Source: Microbacteriaceae bacterium (GTDB taxonomy: Bacteria > Actinomycetota > Actinomycetes > Actinomycetales > Microbacteriaceae). From it: a DNA stretch of 7,569 bases. The stretch covers positions 1 through 7,569 of the forward strand of contig JAJAZI010000015.1 of NCBI GenBank assembly GCA_026785785.1. The letters run 5' to 3'. A model generated the notes under the pieces. It was not told the DNA's origin, did no database searches, and was given only the letters and a program-made list of their open reading frames with translations. Position 1 is the stretch's first letter; the number at the start of each line of letters is the position of its first letter. A program made the translations under genes and the position numbers. Shown here piece after piece: positions 1 through 4,638 of the stretch.

Positions 1-180
1 CACTCCTCGCCCGAGCAGGATGAACTCATCGACAAGTGGGCGGATGTCGCCGCCGACCCTCACGCGGTTGACGCCGACGACGCAGATGACGACGCCGACG
101 AAGACAACGACGAAGATGGCGACGCCGACGAAGATGGCGACAACAGGGCCGAAGAGTCTCCCGAGGCACAGAGCGCCTAA
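1..180 (+). CDS. DUF3073 family protein, C-terminal part only
   Basis: Frame 1 is open from the first base to a TAA at 178-180, giving the last 59 residues; the start lies outside the window. The visible part begins HSSPEQDELIDKWADV and then becomes a very acidic Asp/Glu/Ala tail rich in DADE and EDG repeats. The DEL-DKWAD stretch followed by an acidic tail resembles the end of DUF3073 proteins, which are small, begin with a basic MGRGR-type segment, and have no known function. Position supports this: in Mycobacterium tuberculosis the DUF3073 gene (Rv0810c, from memory) converges on purM, and here too this gene converges on the purM block. A repeated codon block at 91-120 and 121-150 underlies the tail. 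The family call is inference from a short fragment; a different acidic-tailed small protein is possible. Confidence 0.65.
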   Translation, partial: HSSPEQDELIDKWADVAADPHAVDADDADDDADEDNDEDGDADEDGDNRAEESPEAQSA

Positions 181-248
181 CTTCGGCGCAGGCCCAACTT
201 CGACGCCAGCCCAACTTCGGCGCTGGCCTGGCTTCGGCGCTGGCCTCG
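181..248. repeat. Four tandem copies of a 17-bp repeat between convergent genes
   Basis: Copies start at 181, 198, 215 and 232, each beginning CTTCGRCGC and continuing with a GGCC or AGCC block, so the period is exactly 17 bp. The array starts at the base after the DUF3073 stop codon and lies in the 120-bp gap before the stop of the opposing DUF4190 gene. Because 17 is not a multiple of 3 it is not a coding repeat. GCCAGC at 205-210 can pair with GCTGGC at 222-227 to form a short hairpin, so it may help end transcription from both sides. That role is inference. No T-tract follows. I see nothing further in 249-300. Confidence 0.75.
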
Positions 249-300
249 CCGCCGCGCTGTCCTAACGCCGGTCCCGGCCGATCCTCCCAGCGCTCACCGC

Positions 301-678
301 TCAGGCGTTGAGCACGGCCACGTTGCTTGTCATTTCGATGAACGCCGGGATCGAGAAGATCCCGACGCTCAGTGCGACAATAAGGATCACGACCAGGACG
401 AGCCCGAGCAACAGGATCCCGCCGTTGATCCAGACGCCCGCGAGGGCGAAGGCCCGGCCCCCCGGCTCACGCCGCAGCGCCATCGCGCCAAGCACGAGTC
501 CGACGATCGGCACCACGACGGTGAACCCGAAGAACAGCGACAGGATGCCGAGCACCATGCTCGCGATGCTGAGCCCGCGCTCCGGCTCCTGCGAGAAGCC
601 GTTCGACTGGTACGGGTTGGTTTCGTAGCCGCTGCCGGGCTGCGGCGGCAGGGCGGGAGAATTCTGCGGATCGGTCAT
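301..678 (-). CDS. DUF4190 domain two-helix membrane protein
   Basis: This is a 125-residue protein of unknown function. Residues 1-34 form a hydrophilic Pro/Asn/Gln/Ser-rich cytoplasmic-type tail without a signal peptide. Residues 35-69 (GLSIASMVLGILSLFFG onward) and 76-113 form two hydrophobic hairpin helices joined by a short RREPGGRA loop. The pattern SxxxMVLGILSLFFG, GLVLGAMALRR, then a second helix is typical of DUF4190, common in actinobacteria and found in small membrane proteins with no defined function. It follows purM on the same strand after a 54-bp gap, so read-through from purM is possible, but it also has its own -10-like hexamer 7 nt before the ATG (see 686-691). No clear Shine-Dalgarno sequence precedes it. 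The stop is TGA at 301-303. Confidence 0.85.
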   Translation of the reverse strand: MTDPQNSPALPPQPGSGYETNPYQSNGFSQEPERGLSIASMVLGILSLFFGFTVVVPIVGLVLGAMALRREPGGRAFALAGVWINGGILLLGLVLVVILIVALSVGIFSIPAFIEMTSNVAVLNA

Positions 679-685
679 CTACAAG

Positions 686-691
686 AAACTA
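686..691 (-). promoter_or_regulatory. Possible -10 hexamer for leaderless DUF4190 transcript
   Basis: On the minus strand the sequence reads TAGTTT, then seven bases, then the ATG ending at 676. TAGTTT fits the TAnnnT pattern of actinobacterial -10 elements, and its distance would place the transcription start at or beside the A of the ATG. There is no Shine-Dalgarno sequence, which agrees with a leaderless start. No convincing -35 element is seen. Confidence 0.4.
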
Positions 692-696
692 GACCC

Positions 697-729
697 TGCG
701 GCATCCGCAAACCACCCCCGCATCCGGGG
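697..729 (-). terminator. Two small GC-rich hairpins after purM
   Basis: TGCGG (697-701) pairs with CCGCA (705-709) around a 3-base loop, and CCCCG (716-720) pairs with CGGGG (725-729) around a 4-base loop. Both hairpins contain the word GCATCCG. They lie just downstream of the purM stop on its transcript and could slow or end transcription, but the stems are only 5 bp and there is no real T-tract, so this is a weak call. Confidence 0.3.
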
Positions 730-732
730 CGC

Positions 733-1830
733 TCAGGCGTGGGCACCGACAAGGCGAACCGCGCCCCCGTCGACACCCTTCGCGCCCTGCTCGAATCCGG
801 TGAGGTCGCGGGCGGCGGTCGAGACGACGCCGAGCGTCCAGGCTGGGATTCCGCCCGAGGTGAGCCGGTCGACGATGATCGCGGCCTTGTCGGCGCGCAC
901 CACGGCGATCATGCCGATGCCGAGGTTCCAGGTGCCCTCGGTGTCGGCGAGCGAGAGGCCGCCCCACTCAGCGAGCACCTGGAAGACGGGCTGCGGCGTC
1001 CAGCTACCGCGCTCGAGCTCGACCCAGGCGCCCACCGGCAGCACGCGGGCGAGGTTCGCGGCAATGCCGCCGCCGGTGACGTGGCTGAGCGCGTGCACGC
1101 CGTCGCCCGTGACCGGGTCGTCGAGCAGCCGCAGCAGCGGCGCGGTGTAGAGCCGTGTCGGCTCGAGCAGCACCTCGCCGATGAGGCCGCCGAGGTCGTC
1201 CGAGTGGTCGGTATAGCCCGCGTCCCGCCCGGCGAGGATGTGCCGCACGAGCGAATAGCCGTTGCTGTGCAGGCCGGATGATTCGAGCGCGACCACGACG
1301 TCGCCGTCGGTCACCCGGTGCGCGCCGAGCAGGGCATCCGCCTCGACTGCGCCGACGGCCGCGCCCGCGACATCGTAGTCGTCGGGGCCGAGGAGGCCCG
1401 GGTGCTCGGCCGTCTCCCCGCCGACGAGGGCAGTGCCGGTCTCGGAGCATCCGCGCGCGATGCCCGCGACGATCGCCGCTATCCGCTCGGGGACGACCTT
1501 GCCGCAGGCGATGTAGTCGGTCATGAACAGGGGCTTCGCGCCGACGACAATGATGTCGTCGACGACCATGCCGACGAGGTCGAGGCCGATCGTGTCGTGC
1601 TTGTCGAGCGCTTGCGCGATCGCGACCTTGGTCCCGACGCCGTCCGTCGAGGTCGCGAGCAGCGGACGCTCGAACGACTTCAGGAACGACACGTCGAACA
1701 GGCCCGCGAAGCCGCCGACGCCACCGACGACGCCGGGGCCGTGGGTGGCGGAGACGGCCGACTTCATGAGCTCGACGGCGAGATCCCCGGCGGCGGTGTC
1801 CACGCCGGCGGCACTGTAACTGTTCGACAT
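733..1830 (-). CDS. purM: Phosphoribosylformylglycinamidine cyclo-ligase (AIR synthetase)
   Basis: PurM is the cytosolic ATP-dependent enzyme that closes FGAM to 5-aminoimidazole ribonucleotide, step 5 of purine synthesis. The protein has 365 residues. Visible PurM motifs are STDGVGTK (61-68), DLVGMVVDDIIVVGAKPLFMTDYIA (84-108, a metal/nucleotide-binding stretch, DD at 91-92) quoted here only by its position and ends, GGETAEHPG (137-145), SSGLHSNGYSLVR and HVTGGGIAANL. GGETAEHPG and the VVDD form match actinobacterial PurM rather than E. coli PurM. I chose the ATG at 1828-1830 because homology starts at MSNSYSAAGVDTAAG; a longer reading to 1959 would run antisense into the purF start and adds 43 residues without PurM character. 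A weak GGAA lies 6 nt upstream. The gene is transcribed away from purF. Confidence 0.96.
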   Translation of the reverse strand: MSNSYSAAGVDTAAGDLAVELMKSAVSATHGPGVVGGVGGFAGLFDVSFLKSFERPLLATSTDGVGTKVAIAQALDKHDTIGLDLVGMVVDDIIVVGAKPLFMTDYIACGKVVPERIAAIVAGIARGCSETGTALVGGETAEHPGLLGPDDYDVAGAAVGAVEADALLGAHRVTDGDVVVALESSGLHSNGYSLVRHILAGRDAGYTDHSDDLGGLIGEVLLEPTRLYTAPLLRLLDDPVTGDGVHALSHVTGGGIAANLARVLPVGAWVELERGSWTPQPVFQVLAEWGGLSLADTEGTWNLGIGMIAVVRADKAAIIVDRLTSGGIPAWTLGVVSTAARDLTGFEQGAKGVDGGAVRLVGAHA

Positions 1831-1918
1831 TCGCGGTTCCGTTCGTGAGCGTGAAAGACTGGTTTGCGCCGCGTTATTCAGCTGCGGTACAACTCTATGG
1901 TCTGGAGCACGCCCACGA
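1831..1918. promoter_or_regulatory. Divergent purM-purF intergenic control region
   Basis: This 88-bp gap must hold the promoters of both purM (leftward) and purF (rightward). For purF a possible pair is TTGCGC at 1864-1869 and TACAAC at 1888-1893 with an 18-bp spacer, followed by GGAG at 1904-1907 as ribosome binding site, 11 nt before the ATG. For purM, GAATAA on the minus strand (within 1873-1880) is a possible -10. The two would overlap, so the genes may be controlled together. I see no PurR-type CGAA...TTCG box and no guanine riboswitch fold. Promoter positions are inference. Confidence 0.4.
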
Positions 1919-3376
1919 ATGTGTGGCATTGTCGGCATCGTTTCTTCGGAACCCGCCAACCAACTCGTTTACGAAAGCCTCCTCCTGCTGCAGCACCGCG
2001 GCCAGGACTCTACCGGCATCGCCACGGCCGACGGCCGCATCTTCCACATGGTGAAGGCAAAAGGACAGGTGCGGGAGGCATTCCGCACCCGTGACATGCG
2101 CGCGCTGCCCGGCACGATGGGCCTCGGCCACGTGCGCTACGCGACCCGCGGATCCGCCTCCAACGAGGAGGAGGCCCAGCCGTTCTACGTGAACGCGCCC
2201 TACGGCATCGTTCTCGTGCACAACGGAAACCTCACGAACACGCGCGAGCTCACCCAGGAGCTGTTCGACGTCGACCGGCGCCACCTCAACACGACATCCG
2301 ACACCGAACTGCTCGTCAACGTGCTCGCACACGAGCTGCAGCAGCAGGTGTCCGGCGCCGACCTCGACCCCTCGCAGATCTTCGCGGCGGTCGAGCGCGT
2401 GCACGAGCGGGTCGAGGGTTCATACGCCACGATCGCGCTCATTCCCGGACACGGCCTGCTCGCGTTCCGTGACCCGTTCGGCATCCGTCCGCTCGTCCTG
2501 GGCCGGCGCCCCAAGGGCATGGTCGGCTACGAATGGGTCGTCGCGTCGGAGTCGCTCGTGCTCGAGAGCGGCGGATACGAGATGGTTCGGGATGTCGCGC
2601 CCGGCGAGGCGATCTTCATCGCCGTCGACGGCGAGATGACCTCGAAGCAGTGCGCGGCGAACCCGCGGCTGATCCCGTGCTCGTTCGAGTATGTGTACCT
2701 CGCCCGGCCCGACTCGGTCATGAATGGCATCTCGGTCTACGAGGCGCGACTGCGGCTCGGCGACAGGCTGGCCGACACGATCGCGAAGTACACCCCGCGC
2801 GGCGACATCGACGTCGTCATGCCCATCCCGGATTCGGCCAGGCCCGCGGCGATGCAGGTGGCCCGCAAGCTCGGGCTCGAGTACCGCGAGGGGTTCTACA
2901 AGAACCGCTACGTCGGCCGCACGTTCATCATGCCGGGGCAAGCGGAGCGCAAGAAGAGCGTGCGGCAGAAGCTCAACGCGATGGGCAGCGAGTTCCGCGG
3001 CAAGAACATCCTCATCGTCGACGACTCGATCGTGCGCGGCACGACGTCGAGGGAGATCGTCGAGATGGCGAGGCTCGCCGGGGCCAACAAGGTCACCTTC
3101 ACGTCGGCGGCACCGCCCGTGCGCTTTCCGCACGTCTACGGCATCAACATGCCCACCCGGCACGAGCTCGTGGCGCACGGCAAGAAGATCCCCGACATTC
3201 GCACTGAGCTCGGCGCGGACGACCTGATCTTTCAGGAGGTCGCGGACATGCAGGCGGCGATCATCGCCGGCTCGTCGGTCACCGAGCTCGAGATGAGCTG
3301 CTTCACGGGCGACTACGTCACTGGCTCGGTCTCGCCCGAGTACCTGAACTGGGTCGAGCGGAATCAGGCCAGCTAG
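1919..3376 (+). CDS. purF: Amidophosphoribosyltransferase, E. coli-like class
   Basis: PurF catalyses the first committed step of purine synthesis: PRPP plus glutamine to 5-phosphoribosylamine. It has 485 residues in two domains. The N-terminal Ntn-hydrolase glutaminase starts MCGIVGIV, so Cys2 is the nucleophile once Met1 is removed and there is no propeptide; LLLLQHRGQDSTGIA (21-35), HVRYATRG (71-78) and HNGN (101-104) are glutaminase motifs. The C-terminal phosphoribosyltransferase domain has NRYVGRTFIMPGQ, KSVRQKLNA and the PRPP loop VDDSIVRGTTS at 367-377. Of the four cysteines that bind 4Fe-4S in the Bacillus/mycobacterial type, Cys254 and Cys461 are kept but the other two positions read His405 and Glu458, so a cluster is unlikely. 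This is the E. coli-like form, unlike the PurF of mycobacteria. Start ATG at 1919 has GGAG 11 nt upstream and no in-frame alternative before it. It diverges from purM and runs into a repeat array. Confidence 0.97.
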   Translation: MCGIVGIVSSEPANQLVYESLLLLQHRGQDSTGIATADGRIFHMVKAKGQVREAFRTRDMRALPGTMGLGHVRYATRGSASNEEEAQPFYVNAPYGIVLVHNGNLTNTRELTQELFDVDRRHLNTTSDTELLVNVLAHELQQQVSGADLDPSQIFAAVERVHERVEGSYATIALIPGHGLLAFRDPFGIRPLVLGRRPKGMVGYEWVVASESLVLESGGYEMVRDVAPGEAIFIAVDGEMTSKQCAANPRLIPCSFEYVYLARPDSVMNGISVYEARLRLGDRLADTIAKYTPRGDIDVVMPIPDSARPAAMQVARKLGLEYREGFYKNRYVGRTFIMPGQAERKKSVRQKLNAMGSEFRGKNILIVDDSIVRGTTSREIVEMARLAGANKVTFTSAAPPVRFPHVYGINMPTRHELVAHGKKIPDIRTELGADDLIFQEVADMQAAIIAGSSVTELEMSCFTGDYVTGSVSPEYLNWVERNQAS

Positions 3377-3382
3377 CCCCGC

Positions 3383-3534
3383 GGCTTTCATTATTCAGGA
3401 GTGGCTCGGCCAGGGGGCTTTCATCATTCAGGAGTAGCTGGGCCAGGGGGCTTTCAGAATTCAGGAGTGGCTGGGCCAGGGGGCTTTCATTATTCAGGAG
3501 TGACGGCCCGATCCGGCTTTCATCATTCATGACC
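3383..3534. repeat. Left arm of inverted array: five copies, 33-bp period
   Basis: A 20-bp core, GGCTTTCATNATTCAGGAGT, starts at 3383, 3416, 3449, 3482 and 3515, exactly 33 bp apart each time. The first four are well kept; the fifth is degenerate at its right end (TCATGACC in place of TCAGGAGT). The 13-bp linkers are also alike (GGCTGGGCCAGGG at 3469-3481), so this is a tandem repeat and not a CRISPR array. It begins 6 bp after the purF stop. Read on the minus strand it spells an 11-residue peptide repeat of the form LLNNESPLAQP, but no credible gene goes with it. Together with the inverted copies at 3618-3735 it fills the gap between two convergent genes. Confidence 0.9.
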
Positions 3535-3540
3535 CGGTGG

Positions 3541-3600
3541 GCGGATGCTGCCAAACCGAGCTGAACCGCCGCTGGTAGGCATCCGCTCGGGCCAGTTTTT
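3541..3600 (+). terminator. Central hairpin of the array with T-run, possible purF terminator
   Basis: GCGGATGC (3541-3548) is the exact inverse of GCATCCGC (3579-3586), and a TTTTT run follows at 3596-3600. A competing pairing is CCGAGC (3556-3561) with GCTCGG (3585-3590). The T-run is 9 bases past the stem rather than directly after it, so this is not a canonical intrinsic terminator. Its place in the middle of an inverted array, 165 bp after the purF stop, makes a role in ending purF transcripts plausible. Confidence 0.35.
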
Positions 3601-3617
3601 CGCTGAGCGCGGGCGAG

Positions 3618-3735
3618 ACTCCTGAGTGCTGAAGGTTAGACCCGGCCAAACTCCTGAATTCTGAAAGCCGGACCAGCTTCAAACTCCTGAATTCTGCAAG
3701 CCCACGTGACCTCAAACTCCTGAATGACGAAAGCC
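3618..3735. repeat. Right arm of inverted array: four inverted copies
   Basis: Inverse copies of the same 20-bp core (ACTCCTGAATNNTGAAAGCC) start at 3618, 3650, 3683 and 3716, with spacings of 32, 33 and 33 bp. The copy at 3650-3669 is the perfect reverse complement of the left-arm copy at 3449-3468, 20 of 20 bases; the copy at 3683 differs from it by one base; the copy at 3716 differs by one base from the inverse of the copy at 3416; the innermost copy, at 3618, is the most diverged. The arm ends 5 bp before the stop of the opposing membrane-protein gene. The two arms can pair into a long interrupted hairpin with an inner segment of 83 bp. Confidence 0.9.
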
Positions 3736-3740
3736 GGAGG

Positions 3741-4211
3741 TCAGTCTTCGAGGTCGCCCTCGACGTCTTCCGGCGTCGGGTCGACGACCGTGCGCTCGGC
3801 GCCGAAGGTCTTCGCGCGACGCGTGGCGACCGTGTCGAGAGCGATTGCGATGAGCCCGCCGATCGCGGCGCCGGCGGAGACGCCGATGAGCGCGAAGTAG
3901 CCGAACAGCGCGGCGAATCCGACGAGCGGGTCGATCGGGAACGCCGCCGTGAGGATGTACGCGACGATCGCGCCTAGTCCTGCCCCGAGCAGGATGAAGC
4001 GCGGATAGCGCGGGGCGCGGCGCATGGTCACGCGTCCCTCGCTCGTCGAGGTGCCCGCGGAGTCGGTGCCCGCGGGGGTCGCGCCCGCCTGGCCAGTCGC
4101 GCGCGAAGAGCCAGATTCCGTGCCCGCCCGGCCAGTCGCGCCCGCCGGATCTGCGCCGGCCGGGGGAGTGCTGCCCGTGGGGTCGGTACCTTGGGGCTGT
4201 TGGTCGGTCAT
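3741..4211 (-). CDS. Small two-helix membrane protein of unknown function
   Basis: The reading frame encodes 156 residues. Residues 1-60 are low-complexity Gly/Ala/Thr/Ser/Pro with imperfect TGRAGT / TGQAGA repeats; the DNA behind them has two 20-bp copies at 4083-4102 and 4122-4141 with one mismatch, 39 bp (13 codons) apart. Then comes a basic VTMRRAPRYPRF segment, a membrane helix at about 71-92, a helical membrane region at about 98-127, a basic RRAK stop, and an acidic C-terminus (PTPEDVEGDLED). I do not recognise a family with a known function. A second possible start is GTG at 4029-4031 (residue 61), preceded by GAGGG at 4 nt, which would remove the low-complexity region. The longer start has a -10-like GAGAAT 6 nt before it. 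The gene follows the SCP-like gene by 18 bp on the same strand, so they likely form an operon. Confidence 0.7.
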   Translation of the reverse strand: MTDQQPQGTDPTGSTPPAGADPAGATGRAGTESGSSRATGQAGATPAGTDSAGTSTSEGRVTMRRAPRYPRFILLGAGLGAIVAYILTAAFPIDPLVGFAALFGYFALIGVSAGAAIGGLIAIALDTVATRRAKTFGAERTVVDPTPEDVEGDLED

Positions 4212-4229
4212 GCCCCTATTCTCGCCGAC

Positions 4230-4601
4230 TCAAGCGGGAGTTCGCTGCCACAGCACGGGGAGCTCGGCGGTGAGGTCCGCGCGCTGGCCGGAGGCGGAAA
4301 CGCTGCCGCGCTGCATGGCATCCGCCCACCCGATTCCGCCGGTCGCGAGCTGCAGCCAGGTCGCGGCATCCGTCTCGACGACGTTCGGAGGAGTGCCACG
4401 GGTGTGATTCGGACCCTCGATGCACTGCACCGCACCGAACGGCGGAACCCGCACCTCGACGGTGCCGCCGGGCGCGTTCTCGGCGAGCACCTGCAACAGG
4501 TAGCGCACCGCGACGGCGGTCGTCTCCCGATCCGCCTCGGGCAGCAGCGCCTGCCGAACCGCCGCTTCGCCGACGAGTGCCACAATTTTCGCTCTGCCCA
4601 T
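4230..4601 (-). CDS. Bacterial SCP-like (sterol carrier fold) protein
   Basis: This 123-residue protein matches the actinobacterial family described as a bacterial ortholog of sterol carrier protein (SCP-type fold). Characteristic stretches are VEVRVPPFGAVQC (48-60), IEGPNHTRGTPPNVVETD (61-78) and TWLQLATGG (81-89), followed by W92 and a C-terminal strand with TAELPVLW. The N-terminal half is helical. No signal peptide or membrane segment is seen, so it should be cytosolic. The ligand and role are not known; sterol binding should not be assumed. In M. tuberculosis a protein with this motif set (Rv0807, from memory) lies directly before purF, so the link with purine genes is old. It starts 37 bp from purD on the opposite strand, with a -10-like TACCGT 6 nt before the ATG and no Shine-Dalgarno sequence. 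Confidence 0.85.
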   Translation of the reverse strand: MGRAKIVALVGEAAVRQALLPEADRETTAVAVRYLLQVLAENAPGGTVEVRVPPFGAVQCIEGPNHTRGTPPNVVETDAATWLQLATGGIGWADAMQRGSVSASGQRADLTAELPVLWQRTPA

Positions 4602-4638
4602 GGTTCTACGGTAACAACCGCCCCGCTAACCTTGCAGG
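4602..4638. promoter_or_regulatory. 37-bp divergent promoter region, SCP-like gene and purD
   Basis: Both flanking genes must be transcribed out of this short gap or from inside each other. On the minus strand TACCGT (4608-4613) lies 6 nt before the ATG of the SCP-like gene. On the plus strand TAACCT (4627-4632) lies 6 nt before the GTG of purD. Both fit TAnnnT, and both distances fit leaderless transcription starting at the start codon. Any -35 contacts would overlap the other promoter, so mutual influence is likely. No good TTGACA match is seen. Confidence 0.45.

Noticed and set aside
1831..1918. Purine riboswitch or PurR operator upstream of purF/purM
   Set aside because: The gap is too short for the riboswitch fold plus promoter, and no CGAA...TTCG type box or conserved riboswitch core is seen.
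1831..1959. N-terminal extension of purM to an ATG at 1957-1959
   Set aside because: The extra 43 residues lie antisense to the purF start and promoter region and have no PurM similarity; homology begins at the ATG ending at 1830.
2420..3391. Long minus-strand open frame of 323 codons opposite purF
   Set aside because: It is a GC-rich shadow of purF, Arg/Asp/Leu-heavy, with no recognisable domain.
3318..3554. Minus-strand open frame of 78 codons with LLNNES repeats
   Set aside because: It runs into the antisense of the purF C-terminus, has no plausible start signal, and its repeats are explained by the 33-bp DNA repeat. Kept only as a finding.
3383..3735. CRISPR array
   Set aside because: The spacers are only 13 bp and nearly identical in the left arm, the copies invert across the centre, and there are no cas genes.
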